DNA of 64,000 nucleotides from Vibrio sp. SCSIO 43135 (GTDB lineage Bacteria; Pseudomonadota; Gammaproteobacteria; Enterobacterales; Vibrionaceae): NCBI RefSeq assembly GCF_023716665.1, contig NZ_CP071859.1, positions 1,426,001 to 1,490,000 of the forward strand, read 5' to 3'. Shown piece by piece: positions 45,663 to 54,293 of this stretch (position 1 is its first letter; each line of letters starts with the position of its first letter). The notes under the pieces were generated by a model. It saw only the letters and a program-made list of their open reading frames with translations, ran no database searches and was not told where the DNA came from. The position numbers and the translations under genes were made by a program.

Positions 45663-45830
45663 CGACTGCTCAATCCTTTGAAGCAATAGCTTTGTTTTAT
45701 AGAATAGTTAGCAATTATAGTAATTTGTGTTGAATGTTAACAAATATTTAATTGATGAGAGGTCTGTTTACTTAGTAGTGCGTGGATCTTGACAATGGAG
45801 CGTTCTAGGAAAGGATAAAACGAAGGCATT

Positions 45831-45856
45831 AAAAAACCAGCCTAGGGCTGGTTTTT
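45831..45856. terminator. Terminator downstream of the 45859 gene
   Basis: AAAAAACCAGCC-TAGG-GCTGGTTTTT stem with A/T tracts, immediately after the stop codon of the small leftward gene. Confidence 0.85.
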
Positions 45857-45858
45857 CG

Positions 45859-46104
45859 TTATTTCTGCAGCGATTGGCAACTAAACTCCGCACGCCACAA
45901 CAATGTTTGGCCATCCTGCATGGTACTGAGTAACTCTCGACCGGACATTTGTGGATAGGCTTGCATGACTTTCACATCTTCACTTTGCTCGATAGTCTCG
46001 TAAGCTCTGACGTGAGTAAAAGTCGTTGTAAGATTGCGCGACAGCATGGATTTAGAAAGGCAAATCCCAAAAGTATCCCTTTGCATGGTGTATCCCTCTA
46101 GCAT
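45859..46104 (-). CDS. Small hypothetical protein
   Basis: I do not recognise this 81-residue (or 75 from the ATG at 46086) protein. Both starts have a ribosome site (GAGGAA before 46104, GAGGG before 46086). The sequence is soluble and mixed (QRDTFGICLSKSMLSRNLTT, TFTHVRAYETIEQSEDVKVM), with two cysteines and no membrane segment. A clean terminator right after its stop supports it as a real gene. Confidence 0.6.
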   Translation of the reverse strand: MLEGYTMQRDTFGICLSKSMLSRNLTTTFTHVRAYETIEQSEDVKVMQAYPQMSGRELLSTMQDGQTLLWRAEFSCQSLQK

Positions 46105-46253
46105 TGTCGTTCCTCGATATGAGTGAACGTACTGGCGTTACCGACAACGTATTAGGTTTTGTTTTAGGTCGTTGTTCGTAGGTTGCTCCCTTTGGCTGAT
46201 TAAACATTATACGCCGATGTATAGGGCTTGTATAAAAAACAAACTAAATTTGA

Positions 46254-46269
46254 TGTGATGAAGATCATA
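46254..46269. promoter_or_regulatory. CRP-like site in the gap before the DcuS-like gene
   Basis: TGTGA-TGAAGA-TCATA matches TGTGA-N6-TCACA at 9 of 10 positions. It lies in the 403-bp non-coding stretch 46105-46507, about 250 bp before the sensor gene and 150 bp upstream of the small leftward gene. I see nothing else definite in that gap. Confidence 0.5.
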
Positions 46270-46507
46270 TATGCAACTGTATTCTTTGCTGATGTTTCTT
46301 GATGATTTTGGTTGTGGATTAACCGCCTGCTTACGCTTTATCCATGCTATTCAGCAATATAGTGATTTCTTTAAATATTCTTCACAGATATCAGGTGCTT
46401 CTTTCGCATGAATACTGATTAAGTGTTAATTTTGTCAGAAGTAGTGTCCGCCACAACATTCACTGGAAGAATCACGGCGATGAAAGGAATCGATTAAAAG
46501 CAAATCA

Positions 46508-48136
46508 ATGAAAGAACGTATGCAATGGAAAAACATCAGCTTTCGTAAACGGATGCTGATCATAATGACGCTTTCAGGCTTGATAGAACTGTTGCTTTTG
46601 GTCGCAGCAGGCTTTGTTTACATCAAGCATGCTCAAGAAGAAGAGATGGGGCTAAAAGCCTTAGGCGTCGCTACTTTCCTTGCAGATTCTCCTTATGTTC
46701 AGGAGTTAATAGAAGAGCGCAATATTGCCCCCCAACAACGCTTTCGCAATGTGACGGAAATGATTGGTGCCGCTTTCATTGTTATTGGTGACAAGAATGG
46801 TATCCGTTTGGTTCACCCGCTAGATGAGCGGATTGGTAAGCCGATGAAAGGTGGAGACAACCAACGCGCCTTAGTGAAGGGGGAATCTTATGTGTCTTTC
46901 GCCCAAGGCTCTTTAGGTTATTCCGTTCGTGGTAAGACTGCTGTTTTCAATGACAAAGGTGAGATCATTGGTGTTGTGTCGGTTGGCTATTTAGTTGAGC
47001 GCCTTCAAGACAAAGTCGAACCTTTCTTAGCCTTCTTATTATTTATGGCGCTACTGGTGGTAGCAGCCAATGCCATTATCTCTAGTTATGCTTCTCGTCG
47101 TTTTCAGAAAGCTATTCTTGGCTTTGAACCTGAAGAAATAGGCCGTTTGTACGTTGAGCTCGACGTAACCATGAGCACGTTAAAAGAAGGGATCTTGAGT
47201 ATTGATGGCGAAGGACGACTGCGTTCTATAAACAAAAGTGCTTGCGACATACTTAATATTGACAAGAATTCAGCGCTAAACCAACCGCTGAGTAAAGTGA
47301 TCCCAGAGAGCGATTTAGCGACAGTCTTAGTGACTGGCTCAACCGACCAAGACATCGACCTTTACCTAAACAAGCAGCGACTTATTGCCAACCGGAGCCC
47401 GATTATTGTAGAGGGTAAAATTGTCGGCGCCGTATCGAGTTTCCGCTTGAGAGATGAAATCAATGAGCTCACCGAGCAGCTTTCCCAAACCAAAGCCTAT
47501 GCTGAAATGCTACGTTCGCAAACGCATGAGCACAGAAACAAGCTGAACACCATTAGCGGTATGGTTCAGATGGGCGAGCTGGAATCTGTCCAGCGACTCA
47601 TTGGCCAAGAAACGGCACATTATCAATCACTGATTGAATTCTTACGTGAAACCGTAAAAGAGCCACTAATAGCGGGCATGTTGTTAGGGAAAACTGAACG
47701 TGCGCGAGAGCTGGGTTTAGAACTCATCGTTGAGGAAGGCTCGCGCTTGGAGGAACTTCCACAGCGAATTAACGCAGACGATGTAGTGACGATTCTAGGC
47801 AACTTAATAGATAACGCATTTGATGCCACGATGTCGGCAATTAAAGCAGAGCAACATTTTGCTTCGGAACGGCGCATGGTCGAAGTGTCGATTAGTGATT
47901 ACGGCAACGAAATGATTTTAGAAGTAAGCGATCAAGGGGTGGGGCTACCAGAGCAAATTGCCCCTGAACGATTAATTGAAAAAGGGATTTCGAGTAAAGC
48001 CGCCAACAATCGTGGCGTAGGGTTATATTTAATTAATCAGCTTGCAACTCGTTATCACGGCCAGTTAGAGATGACGGAAAATAAGGAATTTGGTACCAGA
48101 ATGACGGTATACCTACCCAAGGAAGAACAAATATGA
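46508..48136 (+). CDS. CitA/DcuS-family sensor histidine kinase
   Basis: Sensor for di/tricarboxylates by family, 542 residues. Membrane segments at about 16-38 and 173-192 bracket a periplasmic PAS-like (PDC) domain with FIVIGDKNGIRLVHPLDERI and GYSVRGKTAVFNDKGEIIGV. A cytoplasmic PAS follows (LKEGILSIDGEGRLRSINKS). The SpoB-type phosphoacceptor His is in SQTHEHRNKLNTISGM (about 340). The ATPase has LGNLIDNAFDA, VSDQGVGLP and RGVGLYLINQLA. It overlaps the response-regulator gene by 4 bp. No transporter lies beside it, so the regulated target is elsewhere. Confidence 0.93.
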   Translation: MKERMQWKNISFRKRMLIIMTLSGLIELLLLVAAGFVYIKHAQEEEMGLKALGVATFLADSPYVQELIEERNIAPQQRFRNVTEMIGAAFIVIGDKNGIRLVHPLDERIGKPMKGGDNQRALVKGESYVSFAQGSLGYSVRGKTAVFNDKGEIIGVVSVGYLVERLQDKVEPFLAFLLFMALLVVAANAIISSYASRRFQKAILGFEPEEIGRLYVELDVTMSTLKEGILSIDGEGRLRSINKSACDILNIDKNSALNQPLSKVIPESDLATVLVTGSTDQDIDLYLNKQRLIANRSPIIVEGKIVGAVSSFRLRDEINELTEQLSQTKAYAEMLRSQTHEHRNKLNTISGMVQMGELESVQRLIGQETAHYQSLIEFLRETVKEPLIAGMLLGKTERARELGLELIVEEGSRLEELPQRINADDVVTILGNLIDNAFDATMSAIKAEQHFASERRMVEVSISDYGNEMILEVSDQGVGLPEQIAPERLIEKGISSKAANNRGVGLYLINQLATRYHGQLEMTENKEFGTRMTVYLPKEEQI

Positions 48137-48819
48137 GTGCGATGACTCGAGTAATGATTATTGAAGATGATTTGGCTATCGCAGAGCTGCATCATCGCTA
48201 TCTTACTCAGATGGGTGGTTTTGAAGTCATTGGCATTGCCACATCAAGAGCTGAAGCAGAGATGCAATTGGAGGTGTTAAAACCTCAATTGGTGTTACTA
48301 GACGTGTATTTGCCCGACGGGACAGGCCTAGACATTTTGCAAAAAGTACGTGGCAGTAACCAAGGCTGCGATGTGATTCTAATCACCGCTGCGCGTGATG
48401 TCGAAACCTTACAACAGGCTATGCGCGGAGGCGTTGTCGATTACCTGCTAAAGCCTGTGATGTTCCCTCGTCTAGAAGCGGCACTGAAGAAATATCAAGC
48501 ACAGCAGCAGGAGCTTGATAACGTAGCGGATTTAGATCAAGGCCTGGTGGATAAAATGCTGCAAGCCTCTAATTCGCAAGACAACAGCGCCAAACGGTTA
48601 CCAAAAGGCATCGATAGCGTAACACTGGATAAGATCCGAGCTCTATTTTGCGAGCCTGTGAGCCTGACAGCCGATGAGGCTGGAGAGAGTATCGGTGCGA
48701 GTAGAACAACCGCGCGCCGGTATTTGGAGTATTTGATCAGCTCTGGTGAGCTGGAGGCAGACTTAAATTATGGAACTGTAGGTCGGCCTGAAAGAAGCTA
48801 TAAAAAGATCAGTCGATAA
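48133..48819 (+). CDS. CitB/DcuR-family response regulator
   Basis: Partner of the preceding kinase, 228 residues. The receiver has acidic pocket MIIEDDLAIAELHHRY, acceptor Asp in LVLLDVYLPDGTGLDI (about 56) and Lys in DYLLKPV. The C-terminal helix-turn-helix (ADEAGESIGASRTTARRYLE) matches the DcuR/DpiA type. It probably activates genes for citrate, malate or fumarate use; the exact ligand is not readable. Confidence 0.93.
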   Translation: MSAMTRVMIIEDDLAIAELHHRYLTQMGGFEVIGIATSRAEAEMQLEVLKPQLVLLDVYLPDGTGLDILQKVRGSNQGCDVILITAARDVETLQQAMRGGVVDYLLKPVMFPRLEAALKKYQAQQQELDNVADLDQGLVDKMLQASNSQDNSAKRLPKGIDSVTLDKIRALFCEPVSLTADEAGESIGASRTTARRYLEYLISSGELEADLNYGTVGRPERSYKKISR

Positions 48820-48956
48820 CCACGTATAGTAGGCGTATTCAAGCCCTTCAAACCGAACTAGGGCAAAGTTGAAAATCCCGCTGTGACTGGCTAGACGCCA
48901 GCCGTATCGCTACCTACCTTTAATGATAGATGTATAAATAGTCATTAGGGGGTTCT

Positions 48957-49721
48957 ATGCGTACGTCGTCTGTATTGATCATGCTTTTTGCGCTGCTTTT
49001 AAGTGGTCAAAGCATAGCTAAACAACTGAATGAACTTACATATTTAACAGAGGAGTACCCTCCGTATAATTTTACCGAGGGAGCTAAAGTAAAAGGGATT
49101 GCGGTCGACTTATTACTAGCGGCGTCAAAAGAAAGCGGTAACGCAATCAACATTGACGATATTCATGTGCAGCCATGGGCGCGAGCTTATCGTTCGACCT
49201 TAATCAAGCTAGACACAGTGCTGTTTTCAACCACTCGTACTCAACTGCGAGAGCATTTGTTTCAATGGGTTGGCCCGCTTAGTACCACCCGTATAGTGGT
49301 GATGGCGAAAAACAGCACGGGTATCACCATTGATGAACCACGTGATTTGATTAAGTACCGTATAGGTGTCATTCGTGACGATGTGGGTGAGCAACTGTTA
49401 CTGGAGCTTGGTGTCCCGAGAGATTCCATGCAGGAAAGCTCCTACGCCAAGACGTTAGCAGAACAACTTCAAAAAGAGCGCATTGATTTGTGGGCTTATG
49501 AAGAGAACGTTGCAAAATGGTGGATATTGCAAACAGGCTATAATCCAGATGAGTTTTCGCCTGTATTCGTTTTGCAGGAAGGTGAATTGTATTACGCTTT
49601 CAATAAAGATATCGACAGAGCACTCATAGATGAGTTGCAACAAGCTATAGATAAAGTAAAAATCACGGAAGATGATAACGGCGTAAGCCAATATCAAGCT
49701 ATCGTAAACAAATATAAATAA
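48957..49721 (+). CDS. Periplasmic binding protein (SBP family 3-like) before cheV
   Basis: Exported bilobal binding protein, 254 residues, signal peptide MRTSSVLIMLFALLLSGQSI ending near AKQ; GGGGG precedes the ATG. The first strand block LTYLTEEYPPYNFTEGAKVK and GIAVDLLLAA are characteristic of amino-acid-type receptors. WARAYRSTLIKLDTVLFSTT and the C-terminal hinge follow. There is no permease nearby; cheV follows after 17 bp, so the two are almost certainly co-transcribed. A sensory rather than transport role is possible. Confidence 0.82.
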   Translation: MRTSSVLIMLFALLLSGQSIAKQLNELTYLTEEYPPYNFTEGAKVKGIAVDLLLAASKESGNAINIDDIHVQPWARAYRSTLIKLDTVLFSTTRTQLREHLFQWVGPLSTTRIVVMAKNSTGITIDEPRDLIKYRIGVIRDDVGEQLLLELGVPRDSMQESSYAKTLAEQLQKERIDLWAYEENVAKWWILQTGYNPDEFSPVFVLQEGELYYAFNKDIDRALIDELQQAIDKVKITEDDNGVSQYQAIVNKYK

Positions 49722-49738
49722 TACGAAGATGTATCAGC

Positions 49739-50713
49739 ATGAGTCATTCTAGCAGCACAATTTTGACAGAGAGCGGCACTAACGAGCTCGAAATCATAGA
49801 GTTTCACCTGGTAAAACACTTACCAGACGGTAGTACCAAAACCTGTTACTACGGGATCAACGTTGCCAAAGTACGTGAAGTGATTCAAGTACCTGAAACG
49901 ACGGATTACCCGAATGCACAACCTCACATGATTGGGGTTTTCTCGTCTCGAGATATTCTAACGCCATTAGTAGACCTAGGCGGTTGGTTGGGTGTACCAA
50001 CAAGCAAAGAGTTAGACAGGAAGTTTGTCATCGTGACCGACTTCAACCGTATGACGAATGGCTTCTTGATAGATAGCATTAGCCGTATCCACCGTATTTC
50101 TTGGAATGACGTGGAATCACCAAGTCAATTTTTAGAGGCTGGTGAGCAAGATTGTGTCGTGGCTGTGGTACGTAAAGATGGCAACCTGATTATGATCCTC
50201 GACTTCGAGAAGATCATCGCTGACATCAACCCAGAACTGAGTATGGAAAAATACGATGTGAAAGGGGACAGAACCGTTGACTTGAACCAGCAAATGGTCA
50301 CCAAGCGTAATGCGAAAACCATTATCGTTGTCGATGACTCTGCCTTTATCCGCAGTTTGATTCAAGACACTCTGACTTCAGCGGGTTACAACGTTATTGC
50401 GTGTAAAGATGGTGGTGAAGGGCATGACAAGCTGATGGAAATTGCAGAATATGCGAAAGCCGAAAGTTTGCCGGTGCACGAATTGGTGAATGCCGTAGTC
50501 ACTGACGTTGAAATGCCGCGTATGGATGGCATGCACTTATTGAAGCGTTTACGTGAAAGCGATGCATATCAGACCACACCAATTGTTATGTTTTCCTCTC
50601 TTATGAGTGATGACAACAGATCGAAAGCATTAGCACTCGGTGCGAATGACACCATTACTAAACCAGAAATTGGTAAATTGGTTTCGATGATGGATAAATA
50701 CGTATTCAACTAA
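49739..50713 (+). CDS. cheV: Chemotaxis coupling protein CheV
   Basis: CheW-receiver fusion, 324 residues. The N-terminal CheW domain (about 15-170) has FHLVKHLPDGSTKTCYYGIN, VAKVREVIQVPETTDYPN and NGFLIDSISRIHRISW. The C-terminal receiver (about 190-324) has IIVVDDSAFIRSLIQDTL, acceptor Asp in AVVTDVEMPRMDG and Lys in TITKPE. It links chemoreceptors to CheA and can be phosphorylated for adaptation. It is flanked on both sides by small periplasmic binding-protein genes. Confidence 0.95.
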   Translation: MSHSSSTILTESGTNELEIIEFHLVKHLPDGSTKTCYYGINVAKVREVIQVPETTDYPNAQPHMIGVFSSRDILTPLVDLGGWLGVPTSKELDRKFVIVTDFNRMTNGFLIDSISRIHRISWNDVESPSQFLEAGEQDCVVAVVRKDGNLIMILDFEKIIADINPELSMEKYDVKGDRTVDLNQQMVTKRNAKTIIVVDDSAFIRSLIQDTLTSAGYNVIACKDGGEGHDKLMEIAEYAKAESLPVHELVNAVVTDVEMPRMDGMHLLKRLRESDAYQTTPIVMFSSLMSDDNRSKALALGANDTITKPEIGKLVSMMDKYVFN

Positions 50714-50733
50714 TACAAAGCACCATAGCGAAC

Positions 50734-50759
50734 AACGCCACCCACATGGGTGGCGTTTT
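50734..50759 (+). terminator. Terminator after cheV
   Basis: AACGCCACCC-ACA-TGGGTGGCGTT followed by TTCGTTT. Confidence 0.85.
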
Positions 50760-50824
50760 CGTTTCTAGCGCAAACCGAAACAGCAACTATATTTTTAAAT
50801 GGGATAGCTAAAACGGGAGCTACT

Positions 50825-51616
50825 ATGAGGTGGCTGGTATTGTTCTCATGTTTGCTTGTAAGTGTCGCTTGGGCGAAGCCTGCGTCAATCACACTGACCT
50901 TAGCGTCACAACAAGACAATGGTCATATGTATTACCACGAATTGCTTAAAGAAGCTCTGGCTGCGAATGGGATTGAACTGATTATCGAAACACCAGCGGA
51001 GCACATCCCGCAGAAGCGCGTGGTAAAAATGGTTCAAAACAATCAGTTGTCTTTAACTTGGTTGATTGAAACCAAACAGCGTAATCGCCAGTTTATTCCA
51101 ATTAATGTCACGTTAACCAATGGCCTGATTGGACAACGCGTTTTATTAATACCAGACGGTGCTCAAGAGCTATTTGATGAAATAGAAACGTTAGAGCAAC
51201 TAAAGGCCTCGGGTTTAGTCGCAGGGCTAGGCAAAGAGTGGTTCGATGTGGATGTTTGGCGTCATAACGGGTTAGGTGCTTACCTTCAAGATGGTGAATG
51301 GCGCGAACTGTATGCCAAATTGAGTGAGGATGGGGAAGTGAATTACTTCCCAAGAGGGTTTACAGAAATCTATTCAGAGGCACGTATTTACAGCCATTTA
51401 GAAATAGAAAAGCGTTTGCTGCTTGTATACGAACGAGACTTTAAGTTCTATCTCAGCCGTGAAGCAGCAATGCATAAACCGATGATTCAAGCGGCACTTA
51501 AAAAGGCGAAAAAAACGGGGTTGATGGACCGATTGATTAAAAAATATTGGTACGACTCATTTATCAAACTCGATCCGGATAATAGAACCGTTATCTTTTT
51601 GGACCTGCCTGATTAG
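50825..51616 (+). CDS. Periplasmic binding-protein-like protein after cheV
   Basis: Exported protein of about 263 residues. The ATG at 50825 (MRWLVLFSCLLVSVAWAKPA) has GGGAG six bases upstream; the frame runs open back to 50750 through the terminator of cheV, so the longer start is wrong. The mature part (ITLTLASQQDNGHMYYHELL) resembles family 3 binding proteins but is diverged, with PRGFTEIYSEARIYSHLEIE and a lysine-rich C-terminal helix. The ligand is unknown. Separation by a terminator implies its own promoter. Confidence 0.78.
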   Translation: MRWLVLFSCLLVSVAWAKPASITLTLASQQDNGHMYYHELLKEALAANGIELIIETPAEHIPQKRVVKMVQNNQLSLTWLIETKQRNRQFIPINVTLTNGLIGQRVLLIPDGAQELFDEIETLEQLKASGLVAGLGKEWFDVDVWRHNGLGAYLQDGEWRELYAKLSEDGEVNYFPRGFTEIYSEARIYSHLEIEKRLLLVYERDFKFYLSREAAMHKPMIQAALKKAKKTGLMDRLIKKYWYDSFIKLDPDNRTVIFLDLPD

Positions 51617-51637
51617 TACGACTAACGAATGTCTAGG

Positions 51638-51823
51638 CTACTTACTTGCCGCTCTAAGCAACGCAATCAGTTCGCTTTCCGTTTTGGGCTCCCGTGCTAG
51701 CTCGAGTTTTGGTGAAGAGCCACCTTTGAGTACATATGCGTCAGTGCCACAATGATCGTAGTGATACCAGTAGCCATCGACACATACATCGGTGTAACAG
51801 CGTGGATCTTGTTTTAATTCCAT
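51638..51823 (-). CDS. Small Cys/Tyr-rich hypothetical protein
   Basis: Not recognised. A 61-residue product starts at 51823 with AAGGAG correctly spaced. The N-terminal third is rich in Cys and aromatic residues (DPRCYTDVCVDGYWYHYDHC), which could form a small metal site or disulfide knot. The C-terminal part is a charged helix (REPKTESELIALLRAASK). There is no signal peptide. It is convergent with the preceding binding protein gene. Confidence 0.7.
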   Translation of the reverse strand: MELKQDPRCYTDVCVDGYWYHYDHCGTDAYVLKGGSSPKLELAREPKTESELIALLRAASK

Positions 51824-52041
51824 TTTACAGCTCCTTGTTTTTTACACTTGTGTAACAGTTACGACACTAAATCATCACTCTCGGCTGGAAAATGATCTAA
51901 ATCAATAAAGATTCTATTCAACGGATGCGATTTGGATAAATTCAGAGCGCTTATCTCTCATAAACTCAATCAGAGATAGCAAAAACCTCGAACTTCATAT
52001 ATTAATTAGTAAGTTATCTAGCATTGAGAATTCGAGACTAA

Positions 52042-52734
52042 ATGGAAAACATTTTCATCATTGTTGTATTGCTGGTCGTGTTTTTTTTCTTCGTTCAAAA
52101 ACGGCTCATCAAGACGGAAACGTATAAAGACTGCAAATACAAACGCAAAGGTGCTTTGCTTAACTCACAAGAAACGGCGTTTCTCAATGCATTGAAAACG
52201 GCGGTGGGGGAGCACGGTGTTGTGTTGGCAAAAGTGAATATGGCCAATGTAATTGCACCTGTTGCAACCAACAAAAAACAGTGGTTTGTGGCAAATTCAA
52301 AAATAGCCAAAAGTTACTTTGATTTTTTAATTTGTGACCCTCGCTCGTTAGAGCCTAGAGTGGCGATTGAATTGGACAATGGTAAAGAACTAGACAAAGG
52401 CAAAATGGAACGCCAGAAATTGCTGATGCACGTTTGTAAGTCGTCGAATGTCCCTCTCATTGGTGCGTCGATCAAACACAGCTATCAAGTAGGTCGTTTA
52501 AGACGTTTGCTGGCGGCACACATTGATTTGATAGAGCCAGATAAAGAAGTTCGTTTCTGTAAAAAATGTGGCAGCCCGATGGTGATCAAGATTGCTAGTC
52601 AAGGCGAGTTCAAAGGTCGACGTTTCTTCACTTGTAGCCGTCAGCCTCAATGTACTTACACCGAAAACTACAACGTTGTATTTGATGAACCGGAACCAGA
52701 AAATCCAAACCCAAATCAAATTGATTGGTCTTGA
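52042..52734 (+). CDS. DUF2726 nuclease-like protein with topoisomerase-type zinc finger
   Basis: A 230-residue protein with an N-terminal membrane anchor (IFIIVVLLVVFFFFVQKRLI). The DUF2726 domain (about 40-170) shows restriction-endonuclease-like strands FDFLICDPRSLEPRVAIELD followed by a charged helix. The C-terminal zinc ribbon of topoisomerase I type has CKKCGSPMVIK and CSRQPQCTYTEN (four Cys). A membrane-tethered DNA-binding or nuclease role is inferred from the domains; no function is established that I know of. Confidence 0.82.
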   Translation: MENIFIIVVLLVVFFFFVQKRLIKTETYKDCKYKRKGALLNSQETAFLNALKTAVGEHGVVLAKVNMANVIAPVATNKKQWFVANSKIAKSYFDFLICDPRSLEPRVAIELDNGKELDKGKMERQKLLMHVCKSSNVPLIGASIKHSYQVGRLRRLLAAHIDLIEPDKEVRFCKKCGSPMVIKIASQGEFKGRRFFTCSRQPQCTYTENYNVVFDEPEPENPNPNQIDWS

Positions 52735-52737
52735 ATG

Positions 52738-52766
52738 AAAAAAGCTCGCTATTGCGAGCTTTTTTA
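52738..52766. terminator. Bidirectional terminator between convergent genes
   Basis: AAAAAAGCTCGC-TATT-GCGAGCTTTTTT. It overlaps the last codon of the leftward diguanylate cyclase gene. Confidence 0.88.
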
Positions 52767-53819
52767 TTGAGCGGATTGTGTTTGTTCTTTCAATGGCTTA
52801 CTCAGCTGAGAGGCGCAAACCATAACCTGATTTCGCCCGTTCTGTTTGGCTCGATAAAGCTCACTATCTGCCTTAAGTAACACATCCTCAAGCTCTGTGA
52901 TGCCATCACAGGCACACACGCCGATACTCACTGTCAGATTGATGGCTTGTGAGCCATGATGAAACTGATTAACGGAGACTTCATGTCGAATTGCTTCAGC
53001 AACCGCTTCAGCTTGTTTGAGATCAGTGTGCTGTAATGTGATACAAAACTCTTCTCCACCGATACGGAAAACTTGAGATTCTCCAACAAACTTTTGTAAC
53101 AGTAAGGCTGTTTCGATAAGTACCTTGTCTCCAACAGAGTGGCCAAATTGGTCGTTTACTTGCTTAAAGAAGTCGATATCTAGAATCAACAAGCACAGCG
53201 GGGCGCTTTCTTTACGTTGAAGAACGGGAAATTGATAAGTGAGGGCCAATCGGTTGTACGTATTGGTTAATACATCCTTAGAAGCCAGAACCCCTAGGCT
53301 GACTTCCGCTTTCTTCCTGTTGGACTCAAAGATATGAGAAACCACCCAAATACTGAGGTAGCAAAATAGCAAGTTCAGGATAAGTGGAGTACCAATGAAA
53401 CTTGTACCAAGTTGGATTTTGTATAGCACCACAGCTATCTGAATGATCGCCATAAAACCTGTCGCGAGCAGGCCGTTCTTCTTACCTAACAGTAAATAAA
53501 AGAAGATGGGGAAGAAACAGGTCCAAATAAATAGTCCACTTTCTAATGGGCGATTTAGTGTGCCGCCTAACACAATGACGGCCAAAAAGGCGACAAAGAG
53601 AATTATCGAAAGGTAATTGTGAGCCCGTTTTTTAGCTGCGGAGTATAACCAAAATGAGTAGACCGCAAACAAGGCTTCAGAGATCACAAGGAACCAGCCT
53701 GTCCCAACTGCGTAGTTGTACACAGCAAAACCGCTGGCGATAAAGCCAAGTGTAATACTGATCCAAGTTAGGATCGCTGCTCGCAACTTATGTGAGTTGC
53801 TCAGTACGTCTAAGTCCAT
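52764..53819 (-). CDS. Membrane diguanylate cyclase (GGDEF)
   Basis: Cyclic-di-GMP synthase, 351 residues. Five or six hydrophobic helices (about 14-165) form a membrane sensor of unknown input. The GGDEF domain follows: LTNTYNRLAL, DIDFFKQVNDQFGHSVGDK, active site FRIGGEEFCITL and ADSELYRAKQNGRNQV. The usual allosteric I-site (RxxD, five residues before GGEEF) reads VGES here, so product inhibition through that site is not expected. It is followed by a shared terminator. Confidence 0.93.
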   Translation of the reverse strand: MDLDVLSNSHKLRAAILTWISITLGFIASGFAVYNYAVGTGWFLVISEALFAVYSFWLYSAAKKRAHNYLSIILFVAFLAVIVLGGTLNRPLESGLFIWTCFFPIFFYLLLGKKNGLLATGFMAIIQIAVVLYKIQLGTSFIGTPLILNLLFCYLSIWVVSHIFESNRKKAEVSLGVLASKDVLTNTYNRLALTYQFPVLQRKESAPLCLLILDIDFFKQVNDQFGHSVGDKVLIETALLLQKFVGESQVFRIGGEEFCITLQHTDLKQAEAVAEAIRHEVSVNQFHHGSQAINLTVSIGVCACDGITELEDVLLKADSELYRAKQNGRNQVMVCASQLSKPLKEQTQSAQ

Positions 53820-54034
53820 GACTCAAGTTCGGTTAGGAAGCCTGTTTCCGTAAAGCGATTGGTAAAGTGCATACTAATCCAATTTGCATAATAAGCAATA
53901 TAAAAGTGGAATCAAAATCACGTTTGTTTATGTTTTGTTCCGACAATGTAGGATCGATCAAATCAGTTTTGGGTTAAAAGTTCATCGCTTTGTCTATATC
54001 AACGCCAAACAGTTCAAAAATAGAGAATTTGCAC

Positions 54035-54063
54035 TTGCGCCAGCAAAGAAGTCTCGCTAATAT
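54035..54063 (+). promoter_or_regulatory. tRNA promoter
   Basis: -35 TTGCGC (54035-54040), 17-bp spacer, -10 TAATAT (54058-54063), then the GC-rich discriminator CGCCTCCG typical of stringently controlled stable-RNA promoters. Confidence 0.7.
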
Positions 54064-54083
54064 CGCCTCCGTTCCAAAGGAAT

Positions 54084-54160
54084 GCGTCCGTAGCTCAGTT
54101 GGTTAGAGCACCACCTTGACATGGTGGGGGTCGGTGATTCGAGTTCACTCGGACGCACCA
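54084..54160 (+). tRNA. tRNA-Val (anticodon GAC), copy 1
   Basis: A 77-nt tRNA with encoded CCA. Acceptor stem GCGTCCG/CGGACGC, D arm GCTC...GAGC, anticodon stem CCACC/GGTGG with loop TTGACAT (GAC at 54118-54120) and T arm GGTGA/TCACT with TTCGAGT loop. Confidence 0.96.
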
Positions 54161-54193
54161 TTCCTTACTGCTTTTAAAGCAGTGACAAAATTT

Positions 54194-54270
54194 GGGTCCG
54201 TAGCTCAGTTGGTTAGAGTACTACCTTGACATGGTAGGGGTCGGCGATTCGAGTTCGCCCGGACCCACCA
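54194..54270 (+). tRNA. tRNA-Val (anticodon GAC), copy 2
   Basis: A 77-nt tRNA 33 bp after copy 1, same anticodon (54228-54230), encoded CCA. It differs from copy 1 by paired changes in the acceptor (GGGTCCG/CGGACCC), anticodon (CTACC/GGTAG) and T stems (GGCGA/TCGCC). All keep base pairing; the D stem has one G-U (GCTC/GAGT). Confidence 0.96.
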
Positions 54271-54293
54271 AATTTAGTTCTTCGTGAACAATC

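Noticed and set aside
54084-54270. tRNA-Val pair as an integration site for a genomic island
   Set aside because: No integrase, no repeated tRNA 3' end and no compositional shift are seen on either side.
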